Source of the DNA: Hoyosella levis
GTDB taxonomy: Bacteria > Actinomycetota > Actinomycetes > Mycobacteriales > Mycobacteriaceae
Assembly (NCBI RefSeq): GCF_026008515.1
Contig: NZ_BQYM01000001.1
Location: forward strand, 62,001-126,000
Length of the DNA: 64,000 nucleotides
Direction: 5' to 3'
Each line of letters begins with the position of its first letter. Positions within the stretch are counted from its first letter, which is position 1. Of the stretch, positions 11,573 to 19,972 are shown piece after piece. Both the position numbers and the translations under genes were made by a program. The notes below the pieces were generated by a model. That model was not told where the DNA came from. It searched no databases and saw only the letters and a program-made list of their open reading frames with translations.

Positions 11573-11613
11573 CAAGGGGCCCCATCCGCCCAAGCCTCGC
11601 GCCGTCCCGGCGG

Positions 11614-12465
11614 CTACGAGTTCTCGGGAACGAACTGGTTGGCACCGAAGACTGCCCCGGCGGGGTCGCGCAGCACCGACATCCGGACCCACGGCGCATC
11701 GGTGGGCGGGAGCACGACCGCGCCACCGAGCTCGACAGCCTTGGCGGCGACGGCGTCCGCGTCCTCGACGCCAAAGGTGATGCCCCAGTGCGGCTGGGTG
11801 TCCGCATCGTCGGCAGGAATGGGGTTGAGGCTCGCGACAACGTTCTCGAACCCGGTGGGGCCGCCCATCTCGACGATCATCTCGGTATGGCCGGGCATGA
11901 GCTGGTCGATGTGGTCGCCGTACCCGGGGAGGGTCCACATGTGGCCACCGGGGCCGAGATCGATGCTCTCCCAGCCAAAGACCGCGTTGTAGAACTGCTT
12001 GGCCGCCTCGAGGTCCCGGCTGTACAGGTCATTGAAGTTCACGGCGCCATGCTCGTTCACCACGGCAGAACCACGGTGGGCGTGCGCCTCCCAGAGCATG
12101 AAACGCGCGCCCTCGCGGTCGGCGCATACGGCCATCCGCCCCTGGCCGGGCACGTCGTCGGGCGCGACCACCACGGTGCCACCAGCATCGGTGACCCGGG
12201 CCGCGGTCTCGTCGGCGCTCTCCACCCACACATAGGTGTTCCACGCCGGATGTGGCGGTTGCCCGTCCGCGGAACTCGCGATCGCGGCGACGTCACCACC
12301 CGGGAGGCGGCCAATCAGGTACTTCGAGGGCGCGCCCGGTGGCACGACGTTCTCGCACTGCCATCCGAACAGCCCGCCATAGAACCTGGCAGCGGCATCG
12401 GGATCAGGCTGGTTGGTGTCGGCCCAGCAGGGCACCCCCGGGATATAGCGATCAAGCGCGCTCAT
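11614..12465 (-). CDS. Double-domain VOC (glyoxalase/bleomycin-resistance fold) protein
   Basis: Protein of 283 residues with two tandem vicinal-oxygen-chelate domains (about 5-135 and 145-278). It resembles the mycobacterial Cfp30B (Rv0577) type in its openings (PGVPCWADTNQPDPDAAARFYGGLFGW) and its repeated NTYVWVESADE/GVEDADAVAAKAVELGG units. GGAAGGA precedes ATG 12465, six bases away; a GTG at 12480 is possible. Each half could bind a metal, but conserved metal ligands are not obvious from inspection. Possible roles are methylglyoxal handling or an uncharacterised dioxygenase-like activity; the family call is firm, the reaction is not. Confidence 0.85.
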   Translation of the reverse strand: MSALDRYIPGVPCWADTNQPDPDAAARFYGGLFGWQCENVVPPGAPSKYLIGRLPGGDVAAIASSADGQPPHPAWNTYVWVESADETAARVTDAGGTVVVAPDDVPGQGRMAVCADREGARFMLWEAHAHRGSAVVNEHGAVNFNDLYSRDLEAAKQFYNAVFGWESIDLGPGGHMWTLPGYGDHIDQLMPGHTEMIVEMGGPTGFENVVASLNPIPADDADTQPHWGITFGVEDADAVAAKAVELGGAVVLPPTDAPWVRMSVLRDPAGAVFGANQFVPENS

Positions 12466-12631
12466 CGCGATTCCTTCCACGTCGTTGGATGACTGGATTC
12501 ATTCTGTACCCGGGCTACGACAAGAATGTCGCGGATCACTCACGCCGATCGCACGGAGCCTAGGACAATTCACCCGATGGACACGTAGCCTCAGGACAAG
12601 AGAAACACCAGGGATCACGAACCGGGGAACC

Positions 12632-13096
12632 ATGAATCTCACACGAGCAGCCGCCACCCTCGGCGCAGCCATTCTCGCGCCCCTCGCGGTGGGCGCCACG
12701 ACCGCAGCGGCAGAGCCTATCGGCGTCCTCCAGTTGCCCGCGCACAGCCTCGTGGTCTCCGGCCTCGTCGTGCCCGGCATCCACGGCGCCGCGGTGACCG
12801 TCGCCAGCGCTGGACCCGGCCACGTCACCTTCGCCGCGCCCACCCGGCCCGAGGCATGCGCCACGACCTACGGCGGCGCGCTCGTGCGGATCGATTACCT
12901 CAACGTCGCGACCGGCGCCGCGGGCACGACGATGGTGCGCCCGTGCCCGAACTTCCTCGATCCCACCCCGGAGACCGCGACCGTGCACACCGGTCCAGGC
13001 CCGGTCGTGTTCAGCATCGGCATCACTGGCTCGGACTACCGCCCCTCCGCTGGCCAGCCGTCGCTACCCGGCTTCGGGACGTTCACCGCACCGTAG
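12632..13096 (+). CDS. Small secreted protein, unknown function
   Basis: Product of 154 residues with a clear Sec signal peptide (MNLTRAAATLGAAILAPLAVG, cleavage likely after TTAAA near residue 27). The mature part is rich in Gly, Pro, Thr and Val, has two cysteines (EACATTY and RPCPNF) that could form a disulphide, and looks all-beta. GGGGAACC precedes ATG 12632. No neighbour suggests a role. This type of short exported Cys2 protein is common in Mycobacteriales. Confidence 0.75.
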   Translation: MNLTRAAATLGAAILAPLAVGATTAAAEPIGVLQLPAHSLVVSGLVVPGIHGAAVTVASAGPGHVTFAAPTRPEACATTYGGALVRIDYLNVATGAAGTTMVRPCPNFLDPTPETATVHTGPGPVVFSIGITGSDYRPSAGQPSLPGFGTFTAP

Positions 13097-13139
13097 CGAG
13101 CGGCTCTCGGGACACGGGACGGCCTGCCAGGGACGGCGC

Positions 13140-13172
13140 TTGACCTTGACACGATGGCAAGGTTTCTACTGT
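13140..13172 (+). promoter_or_regulatory. MerR-type promoter/operator
   Basis: TTGACC at 13140-13145 and TACTGT at 13167-13172 are separated by a spacer longer than normal. The spacer holds a dyad, CCTTGAC at 13144-13150 and GGCAAGG at 13156-13162. MerR regulators act on just such over-long spacers, and a MerR gene is the second gene of this transcript, so autoregulation is likely. A second dyad, CTACTG-TC-CAGTAG, lies at 13166-13179. Confidence 0.6.
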
Positions 13173-13193
13173 CCAGTAGAGGAGGTGGCCGCC

Positions 13194-13865
13194 ATGACAA
13201 CTGCCCACCACGAACTGGACGCCCGCCTGATCGAGGCACTTGCTGATGCGCGCTCGTCCACCCGGCTCAGGGCCGCGCTGATGGCCGGTACGCATCCTGG
13301 CGCGAGGCTCGTCGAGCCCTTGGTCGCGCGCTGCGCGACCGAACCAGACTTCTTTGTCCGTGACATGCTCACCTGGGCGCTGGTCCGGCACCCCGCCGAG
13401 GCCACTGTGCCGCGGCTGCTCGTGGAGCTCGGCTCGGCGTCCGCGCAGGCACGCAGCCAGGCATTGCACACGCTGTCCAAGATCGGCGACCCGGTTGCTT
13501 GGCCGTCGATCTTGCCGCTGCTGCATGAAGAGGAGGACGAGGTCGCGCGCAGCGCCTGGCGCGCCGCCGTCGCGCTCGTGCCCCCAGGACGAGAAGCGGG
13601 CCTGGCCGCGCAGCTCGCGAAGGAGCTCGGCCGAGGGGATGCGGACACGCAGCGCAGCCTGAGCCGTGCCCTCATCGCGCTGGGCGAGACGGTGGCCGCG
13701 CTCCTGGGCACCGCCAAGGACAATGCTGACCCGCGGGTGCGAGCCCACGCCATCGCCACCGAGCAGCTCCTGAGCGACCCGGGCGTTGAGTTTGCCCCCG
13801 CGCTCGAGTACGCAAAGCGCGTCACGAGCCTGGGCGCCGCGGCAGCGAGGGTGGCGGAATGCTGA
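13194..13865 (+). CDS. HEAT-repeat protein
   Basis: Cytoplasmic alpha-solenoid protein of 223 residues built from about six HEAT repeats (units such as DMLTWALVRHPAEATVPRLLVEL and ARSQALHTLSKIGDPVAWPSILP). GAGGAGG precedes ATG 13194. It overlaps the MerR-HEAT gene by seven bases, so the two are made together, and its repeats resemble the C-terminal repeats of that regulator. A protein-protein scaffold working with the MerR protein is the simplest inference; no enzyme motif is present. Confidence 0.85.
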   Translation: MTTAHHELDARLIEALADARSSTRLRAALMAGTHPGARLVEPLVARCATEPDFFVRDMLTWALVRHPAEATVPRLLVELGSASAQARSQALHTLSKIGDPVAWPSILPLLHEEEDEVARSAWRAAVALVPPGREAGLAAQLAKELGRGDADTQRSLSRALIALGETVAALLGTAKDNADPRVRAHAIATEQLLSDPGVEFAPALEYAKRVTSLGAAAARVAEC

Positions 13866-14752
13866 TCGGGGAGGTCTCGCGACGCTCCGGGGTCAGCACT
13901 CGCATGCTGCGCCACTACGAATCCCTCGGCCTGGTGAGCCCCTCGGGGCGGACGTCGGGCGGCTACCGCGAGTACTCCAGCGACGACATCGAGCGGATCC
14001 TGCATGTCGAGAGCCTTCGATCGCTGGGCCTGCCGCTGCGCGACATCCAGCGCGCGCTCGACGACCCGGGATTCGCGCCCTCTGCGTTGTTCGGGGACCT
14101 GATCCGCCAGACGCAACAGCGGATCGACCGCGAGCAGGACCTGCTCCAGCGGCTGCGCAGGGTCGAAGCAGCGGGACCAGGGCAGTGGGGGGATGTGCTG
14201 AGCATCATCAGCCTGCTGCGTGCTCTCGGCTCCGAGCACGCGGCGCTGCGCCAGCAAGCGATCCTGTCGTCGGCCCCGAGCAAGCCCCTGCCCCTGGATG
14301 CCCTCGGCGAGGCAGCGCTTGCTGAAGCCGATCCGAACGTCGCCGGAGCCCTCATGTGGGCCCTGGAGAGGGCGGGCGCTGACGGACTGGGCCACGTGGC
14401 TGCAGGATTGGCGTCCCGGGATGCGGAAACACGGCGGCGCGCGGTATCGGCCATCGCGGCTTGGGAGGGCCCGGAAGCGCTAGCACTGCTCCAGGGCGCG
14501 CTCGCGGACCCCGACGACAAGGTCCGCAGGCGCGCGGCGCCTGAGCTCGGGGAGCGGGGCCACGGGGAGGCGGTGCCCACGCTGATCAGCATGGTTGTCG
14601 AGGGTGCAAGCGACGTCGAGGCCGCGGAGCGCCTGGGAATGCTAGCGGCGGGGCCCGAGGCCGCCGAGCCGATCGTCCGAGCCCTGGTCGGCCCGCTCGG
14701 CAGCGCCATTGACCCGCGTGCCCGGCTGCGCCTTGCCCAGGCTCTCGCCTAG
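13859..14752 (+). CDS. MerR-family regulator fused to HEAT repeats, ended early by a nonsense codon
   Basis: Regulator with an N-terminal MerR winged helix (residues 1-70; MLIGEVSRRSGVSTRMLRHYE, GYREYSSDDIERI), a coiled-coil dimerisation helix to about 110, and HEAT repeats to the end. The frame stops at TAG 14750-14752 after 297 residues. Directly beyond it the same frame continues with the end of a HEAT repeat (IPGPAAAGALEQMAKDNDR) to a TGA at 14870-14872, which would give 337 residues. The TAG sits where GAG would restore the repeat. The protein therefore lacks its last 40 residues; DNA binding is probably intact, regulation by the HEAT part may not be. Confidence 0.85.
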   Translation: MLIGEVSRRSGVSTRMLRHYESLGLVSPSGRTSGGYREYSSDDIERILHVESLRSLGLPLRDIQRALDDPGFAPSALFGDLIRQTQQRIDREQDLLQRLRRVEAAGPGQWGDVLSIISLLRALGSEHAALRQQAILSSAPSKPLPLDALGEAALAEADPNVAGALMWALERAGADGLGHVAAGLASRDAETRRRAVSAIAAWEGPEALALLQGALADPDDKVRRRAAPELGERGHGEAVPTLISMVVEGASDVEAAERLGMLAAGPEAAEPIVRALVGPLGSAIDPRARLRLAQALA

Positions 14753-14872
14753 ATCCCCGGCCCCGCCGCTGCCGGCGCGCTGGAACAGATGGCGAAGGAC
14801 AACGACCGCACCGTCGCGCTCACAGCCCGGTCGATCCTGGCAGGCCGCGATGGGCGTCCGCGAGGCGCGTGA
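14753..14872 (+). pseudogene. Stranded 3' end of the MerR-HEAT gene
   Basis: Open frame in register with the upstream gene after its TAG. It encodes the last 39 residues of a HEAT array and ends at TGA 14870. No start codon with a ribosome site precedes it, so it is probably untranslated unless the stop is read through. Confidence 0.75.
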
Positions 14873-14880
14873 TCCCCGCC

Positions 14881-14940
14881 GGTTGTGTGCGCTTTTGCAC
14901 CCCATTCCACGTGCGAGAGGGTGCATTCGGTAACACTTCC
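14881..14940 (+). repeat. 60-base palindromic intergenic repeat, copy B
   Basis: Same length and ends as the copies at 4209 and 25476. Core TGCACCC/GGGTGCA. It starts eight bases after the restored stop of the MerR-HEAT frame and lies upstream of the GH26 operon. Confidence 0.8.
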
Positions 14941-14961
14941 GGCCGCGATCGCGGCGTCCGG

Positions 14962-14967
14962 TAATGT
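14962..14967 (+). promoter_or_regulatory. Candidate -10 box of the polysaccharide operon
   Basis: TAATGT, about 34 bases before ATG 15001, in the only sizeable gap upstream of the five-gene operon. Confidence 0.4.
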
Positions 14968-15000
14968 TACAAACTGAAACTTCGCTGGAGAGAGGGGTCG

Positions 15001-16014
15001 ATGAGACCTATCTGCTCAACGCTGAGGCCGGGGACGAGCATCGGTGCGCGCCTGCTCCTCGCCGCAACGATCCTGGTGCTGACGCCTCTGTCCGCATGCG
15101 CGGCACCGGCGAGAGGAACCGCCTGCCCGGATGCGCGCCTGCACTCCCCAGCCCACGACTGCTTGCGGTTCGGCATCAGTACACCTGGGGGGCCGATGGC
15201 GCTCGACGAGCTAGAGCGCGTGGGACAGTCCGCAGGACAGGCCCCCACGCTTGTACTCTCGTTCACCGATTTCACGGCACCGCCTCCGATCGAGGGACTC
15301 AGCGCGATCACCGCCCTCGGGGCGGAACCGATCGTGACATGGGAGCCCTGGCGCTGGCTCAGCGATGGAGAGTACGAAGACGCCGCCTTCTCCATGCAAA
15401 CCATCGCGGACGGGCTTCATGACGACTACTTGTATAGCTGGGCCGATCAACTCGCTGCATGGGGAGGAACTGTGTACTTGCGCTTCGCGCACGAGGCGAA
15501 CGGGACCTGGTATCCGTGGAGCGTCGCGCATGGCACCAGCGCCGAGAGCTACGTAGCAGCGTGGCGTCATCTCCACGACCTGTTCGCTTCGAAGGGCGCG
15601 TACAACGTCAAATGGGTCTGGTCGCCGAACGTTTCCTTCCCCGGAAGCTCGCCGATCGCGGATCTATACCCGGGTGACTCCTATGTCGACGTGATCGGGC
15701 TTGATGGATATAACTGGGGCACGACGAATCCATCGACTCATTGGATCGATCCCGCTAGCCTGTTCGGCCCGACGCTCGACGAGCTACGCGCGATCGCGCC
15801 TGGCAAGCCCATCGCGGTGACCGAAGTCGGCAGCGCCGAATTGGGCGGATCAAAACCAGACTGGATTCGCCAGCTAGTGGGTTTCCTGGACAGCGCCGCC
15901 TCCGTCGCGGCCTTCATCTGGTTCGATCATGACAAGGAAGCAGATTGGCGGTTCGCCAGTACTCCAGAATCCGCAGCAGCATTCGCTGGAGCGCTCACCG
16001 AAAGACTCCGCTGA
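15001..16014 (+). CDS. GH26-like glycoside hydrolase, putative lipoprotein
   Basis: Exported hydrolase of 337 residues. The N-terminus has a signal peptide ending in a lipobox (LSAC, Cys33), so it is probably lipid-anchored outside the cell membrane. The TIM barrel follows the GH26 mannanase pattern, with acid/base E165 in RFAHEANGTWYPW and nucleophile E275 in AVTEVGS. GAGAGGGG precedes ATG 15001. It is the first of five coupled genes and ends one base before the phosphatase start. In cellulose-type systems a partner hydrolase trims or releases the polymer, so this enzyme probably processes the product of the glycosyltransferase at 17257. The exact glycan is unknown. Confidence 0.87.
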   Translation: MRPICSTLRPGTSIGARLLLAATILVLTPLSACAAPARGTACPDARLHSPAHDCLRFGISTPGGPMALDELERVGQSAGQAPTLVLSFTDFTAPPPIEGLSAITALGAEPIVTWEPWRWLSDGEYEDAAFSMQTIADGLHDDYLYSWADQLAAWGGTVYLRFAHEANGTWYPWSVAHGTSAESYVAAWRHLHDLFASKGAYNVKWVWSPNVSFPGSSPIADLYPGDSYVDVIGLDGYNWGTTNPSTHWIDPASLFGPTLDELRAIAPGKPIAVTEVGSAELGGSKPDWIRQLVGFLDSAASVAAFIWFDHDKEADWRFASTPESAAAFAGALTERLR

Positions 16015-16015
16015 C

Positions 16016-17260
16016 ATGACTACTTATGTCACAGAAATACCCCCTGATGTGGAGCGAGCACGCGTGCGAGCGGTCGAGCAGCTCCAGTTGCTCGATACAC
16101 CCCGCGAGGATCGCTTTGACCAGATCACCAAGATCGCCAGACGGGTCTTCAACGTGCCCATGTCAACGGTGTCGCTCATGGACCGCGAACGCCAGTGGTT
16201 CAAGTCAGCACAGGGACTCGATCTCGTCGAGGTGCCTCGCGACATGACCATCTGCCAGACGACGATCGCCCGCAGCTACACGAGGCCCGCCAACCCCATG
16301 CTCATCCTGACCGACGCGAGCGAGGTCGCTGAATTCGCTTCGCTACCCGGCATAGGTGGCGAGGACGGTATCCGGTTCTACGCGGGATACCCGCTATACG
16401 GGCCAGGCGGCCATCCAGTCGGCGTGTTCTGCATCTACGACACCCGGCCACGCACCCTCGATGCCGCGGACCTCGACGTGTTCAAGGATGTGGCCGCCTG
16501 GGCGCAGCGCGAGCTCGAGCGCTCCGAGGATCTAATGCGCGCGGCCGAGGTCCAGCGTGGACTCTTGCCCGCTGGCAACCTCGCTGTCGACGGGTACGAC
16601 CTCGTCGGCGCGTGCATCCCCGCATACGCGGTCGGCGGTGACTTCTACGATCACTACCGGACCCGGCGCGGAGTCATCGTGTCGGTCTGCGACCTGATGG
16701 GGAAGGGCATGGGTGCTGCGATCCTGGCCGCGTCAGTACGATCGGCCCTGCGTGGCGTTTCACGGGCGCTGGACGCAGCAACGCCCGGAACGGACCTCGC
16801 GTGGGCAGTAGGCGCTGCCGCCACCCAGCTTGCTGATGACTTCGACCGGACAGCCCGCTTCGCGACCTTGTTCCATGCCTTGCTGGACCCCGAAACCGGA
16901 ATCGTGGAGTACGTCGACGCCGGCCATGGGCTCGCCGCGGTACGGAAGGCCGATGGCACAGTGCGGCGATTGGCCGCGTGCGGCCTGCCTTTGGGAGTGG
17001 CCGAGGATGGGGGCTGGCAGTCGCACAGGGTTGCCCTCGAGCCTGGCGACATGCTCGTTGCCTGTTCCGACGGGGTACTCGACCTCATCGACGAGTCGGG
17101 CACGAACGCGCGCGCTATCTTGCAGCTCCTCTCTAGCCAGGCCGAGGGGCCGTGGCAGCTCGCTGCCTCGGTCCGAAGCATGGCCATCTCGGCCGCGCCG
17201 CTTGACGACGTCACTGTGCTCGTCGTCAGCCGCGCGCACGGCACCCGGAGCGTGGCGTGA
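16016..17260 (+). CDS. GAF-domain PP2C/SpoIIE-type serine phosphatase
   Basis: Cytoplasmic protein of 414 residues. A GAF sensor spans roughly residues 15-170 (PREDRFDQITKIARRVF, FYAGYPLYGPGGHPVGVFC) and a SpoIIE/RsbU-type PP2C domain roughly 185-405. Metal ligands are in VGGDFYD, CDLMGKGMGAA and CSDGVLDLID. Such phosphatases dephosphorylate STAS antagonists, and a STAS protein and its kinase-like ATPase are encoded in the same operon, so the substrate is probably the product at 19215. It starts one base after GH26 and overlaps the glycosyltransferase by four bases (GTGA). Confidence 0.92.
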   Translation: MTTYVTEIPPDVERARVRAVEQLQLLDTPREDRFDQITKIARRVFNVPMSTVSLMDRERQWFKSAQGLDLVEVPRDMTICQTTIARSYTRPANPMLILTDASEVAEFASLPGIGGEDGIRFYAGYPLYGPGGHPVGVFCIYDTRPRTLDAADLDVFKDVAAWAQRELERSEDLMRAAEVQRGLLPAGNLAVDGYDLVGACIPAYAVGGDFYDHYRTRRGVIVSVCDLMGKGMGAAILAASVRSALRGVSRALDAATPGTDLAWAVGAAATQLADDFDRTARFATLFHALLDPETGIVEYVDAGHGLAAVRKADGTVRRLAACGLPLGVAEDGGWQSHRVALEPGDMLVACSDGVLDLIDESGTNARAILQLLSSQAEGPWQLAASVRSMAISAAPLDDVTVLVVSRAHGTRSVA

Positions 17261-19218
17261 AAGCAGATCTAACGCGCCAGGTCATCGCGCTCCGCGTCCT
17301 CATCCTGATCGCAGCGTTGCTGGGACTGAACTACATCATCTGGCGGTGGATGTTCTCGGTCGCGTGGCCGGCCTGGTACATCGCTGTCCCACTGGTCATC
17401 GCTGAAACATATAGCTTGATCGACTCGCTCCTTTTCGGCCTGACCATGTGGAGGTTGCGAAGGAGGGGCGAGCCGCCCCTTCCGCCCGAGGATGCCACCG
17501 TCGATGTGTTCATCACGACGTACAACGAGCCGCTCGACCTTGTTCTGCGCACCGCCGAGGCCGCGCAGCGCATCCGCTATCCCCACAGGACATGGATTCT
17601 TGATGACGGATCGAGGCCCGAGCTCGGCGAGATCGCCAAGGCGCGCGGCATCGAGTACCTCGTACGGGCGAGCGGCTGGAGGAACAAGCCGCGGCACGCC
17701 AAAGCGGGCAACCTCAGCAACGCGCTGATGCACACCGATGGCGAGTTCATCCTCATCCTCGACGCAGACCAGGTGCCGCAGCCAGAGATCCTGGACCGCA
17801 CCCTCGGGTACTTCGAGGACCAGCGGATGGCCCTGGTCCAAACACCGCAGTACTTCATCAATGTCCCAGAAGGTGACCCGCTGGGAAGCCAGGCACCACT
17901 CTTCTACGGCCCGATCCAGGAGGGAAAGGATGGGTGGAATGCCGCGTACTTTTGCGGATCCAATGCGGTCCTGCGCCGCGAAGCGCTGATGCAGCTCGGG
18001 GTCACCGGCTACGTAGAGGCTGTGGAGAAGGATATTCGCGGTGCACTGGCTGCGGCTGCCAAGGTCATCGAGAAGGCACGTGCTGACCTAGACGGAAGCT
18101 CGCCACAATCACGGGCAGCGCTCGGCACCGTGCGCGCCGCGGTCCGCGCTGCGCAGGAGGACCTCCGCGGCGGGCGACCGTTCGCGGAGGTTACCTACGA
18201 CTTCCAGCGACGAGTGGACGCTGCCGCTCGGGAGGTCGTCGATTCGGACGTGCTGGCCATGCGGGCTGACCTGGCAGCAATCGCTGAGCTCTCGGAACTG
18301 GCGGATGGGTTCGCCCCCGGGAACGAGTTCCTCCTGGACGAGAATGCCCACGGCCTGCTCACGCAGCGCGAATGGTCGCCACTCGGCGCGATCGAATCGG
18401 TGCGAGCGATCATCCGGTCCATCGACGTGGGGCGCGAGGCGGAGGCACAGCCAATGCTTCCCATCTCGACCATCTCCGTCACCGAGGACATGGCCACCTG
18501 CATGCGAATGCATGCCCAGGGCTGGCGCACCGCGTTCCACAACGAGATCCTGGCACACGGGCTCGCGCCCGAGGACCTGAAGACCATGCTGACCCAACGC
18601 TTGCGCTGGGCGCAGGGCACCGTGCAGGTCATGCTGCGGGAGAACCCCCTCGTCCAGCGCGGGCTCTCGGCAGCGCAGCGGCTGATGTACTGGGCCACGA
18701 TGTGGAGCTATCTGGCCGGCTTCGCAGCAATCATCTATTTTGCTGCCCCGGTGCTCTACCTGACCCTCGGCATCATGCCGGTGCAGGCATGGAGCGTCGA
18801 CTTCTTCATCCGGCTCATCCCGTTCCTGATCGTCAACCAGCTCATGTTCCTCGTCGTCAGTCGTGGCACCCCGACCTGGCGCGGTCAGCAATACAACCTC
18901 GCACTCTTCCCGGTGTGGATCAAAGCGTGCTACACCGCCTTCCGCAACGTCTACTTCAACAAGCCGCTGGACTTCGCGGTCACACCGAAGACCCGACAAG
19001 ATACTCAGGGCAGGCAATGGCACCTGGTGCGGTACCAACTGCTCGCCATGGCGATCCTCGCGGTCGCGTCGCTCATCGGCGCCGCCAATCTCGCGACAGG
19101 ACTGATCTCGCCGCTGGGATTCTGGGTGAATATCCTCTGGGTAGCCTTCGATCTCGCCATACTCAGCGTGGTCATCAAGGCGCTTCGGATGAACAGGCAG
19201 CATGAAGGAGCAGCATGA
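17257..19218 (+). CDS. Cellulose-synthase-like processive glycosyltransferase (GT2) with large insertion
   Basis: Membrane polysaccharide synthase of 653 residues. Two N-terminal helices are followed by a GT-A domain with DDG at 116-118, DAD at 169-171, TED at 409-411 and QRLRW at 447-451, the full processive GT2 set. C-terminal helices and an FAVTPKT segment resemble BcsA, but no PilZ domain follows, so c-di-GMP control is unlikely. Between the acceptor loop (FCGSNAVLRREAL, to about 245) and TED there are about 150 extra residues, rich in Ala, Arg, Glu and Asp and probably helical, where BcsA has only about 15. Uses a UDP- or GDP-sugar; cellulose, mannan or mixed glucan are all possible. Confidence 0.9.
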   Translation: MKADLTRQVIALRVLILIAALLGLNYIIWRWMFSVAWPAWYIAVPLVIAETYSLIDSLLFGLTMWRLRRRGEPPLPPEDATVDVFITTYNEPLDLVLRTAEAAQRIRYPHRTWILDDGSRPELGEIAKARGIEYLVRASGWRNKPRHAKAGNLSNALMHTDGEFILILDADQVPQPEILDRTLGYFEDQRMALVQTPQYFINVPEGDPLGSQAPLFYGPIQEGKDGWNAAYFCGSNAVLRREALMQLGVTGYVEAVEKDIRGALAAAAKVIEKARADLDGSSPQSRAALGTVRAAVRAAQEDLRGGRPFAEVTYDFQRRVDAAAREVVDSDVLAMRADLAAIAELSELADGFAPGNEFLLDENAHGLLTQREWSPLGAIESVRAIIRSIDVGREAEAQPMLPISTISVTEDMATCMRMHAQGWRTAFHNEILAHGLAPEDLKTMLTQRLRWAQGTVQVMLRENPLVQRGLSAAQRLMYWATMWSYLAGFAAIIYFAAPVLYLTLGIMPVQAWSVDFFIRLIPFLIVNQLMFLVVSRGTPTWRGQQYNLALFPVWIKACYTAFRNVYFNKPLDFAVTPKTRQDTQGRQWHLVRYQLLAMAILAVASLIGAANLATGLISPLGFWVNILWVAFDLAILSVVIKALRMNRQHEGAA

Positions 19219-19553
19219 TCGAATTCATGACCCGCACCGCCGACAGCGGCGTCGCCATCATCGAGCCACGAGGGCGGCTCAACATGGTCGCGGCACCCCG
19301 CCTTCGGGAACTCATCGAGTCGACTGTCGCAGGTGGTGCCCAACGGATCGTCGTCGACCTGGAGGCCACCGATTTCATCGACTCCTCTGGGCTGGGCGCG
19401 CTCATCTCGGGCCTCAAGTGCGCCCGACAGGCTGGCGGCGACCTGCGCATCGCGCGACCGAGCACTCAGGTGGAGACGGTGCTCCAGCTGACAAACCTCA
19501 ATCGTGTCCTCAAGGCGCACGCGTCGGCGGAGGAGGCATTCAGTGGGCGATGA
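19215..19553 (+). CDS. STAS-domain anti-sigma-factor antagonist
   Basis: STAS protein of 112 residues like SpoIIAA/RsbV. The phosphorylatable serine is in DFIDSSGLGAL (S57 or S58). Overlaps the synthase stop by four bases and the following ATPase by eleven. In partner switching it is phosphorylated by the ATPase, dephosphorylated by the PP2C phosphatase, and in its dephosphorylated form frees a target. Because no sigma factor is encoded here, the target could be the synthase itself or a distant sigma factor; this is inference. Confidence 0.92.
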   Translation: MIEFMTRTADSGVAIIEPRGRLNMVAAPRLRELIESTVAGGAQRIVVDLEATDFIDSSGLGALISGLKCARQAGGDLRIARPSTQVETVLQLTNLNRVLKAHASAEEAFSGR

Positions 19554-19953
19554 GGCAGGGCCCCTGGCTTTGACCGCGGCGGCACTGCCTGAATCACTCG
19601 ATGCGGTGCATGATCTTCTCGCGCGGCTATGGGAGAGCGCTCCGAGCACTGACGACACTCATCGGATGCGGTTCGAGACCGCCGTGGCCGAGATCGCCGG
19701 GAATATCGTCACCCACGGGCGGGCCAGCGGTACCCGCACATTCTCCCTCGCCGTCACGATCCGCGAAGGCCTGCTCGAAGCCCGGTTCAAGGACGATGGC
19801 TCGAAGCAGAACCTCGACATGTTGACAGCCTCGCTCCCTGGGGACCTCGCGGAATCGGGGCGTGGCCTGGCAATAGCTAGCGCATTGCTCGATGAGCTGC
19901 ACTATCGCCGCGAGCCTGGCGAGAACACGTGGCACCTAGCTGTGCGACTCTGA
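19543..19953 (+). CDS. RsbW/SpoIIAB-type ATP-binding anti-sigma/serine kinase
   Basis: GHKL ATPase of 136 residues. N box in VAEIAGNIVTHG, G1-like RFKDDGS and G2-like ESGRGLAIASALLDEL. GTG 19543 is chosen because GGAGGAGG lies about nine bases before it; an ATG at 19504 without ribosome site would add a basic extension. Expected to phosphorylate the STAS protein encoded directly upstream and to hold a partner protein inactive. Last gene of the operon; 19 bases separate it from the convergent serine hydrolase gene. Confidence 0.9.
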   Translation: MGDEAGPLALTAAALPESLDAVHDLLARLWESAPSTDDTHRMRFETAVAEIAGNIVTHGRASGTRTFSLAVTIREGLLEARFKDDGSKQNLDMLTASLPGDLAESGRGLAIASALLDELHYRREPGENTWHLAVRL

Positions 19954-19972
19954 GGAACAATCTGCCACGCCG

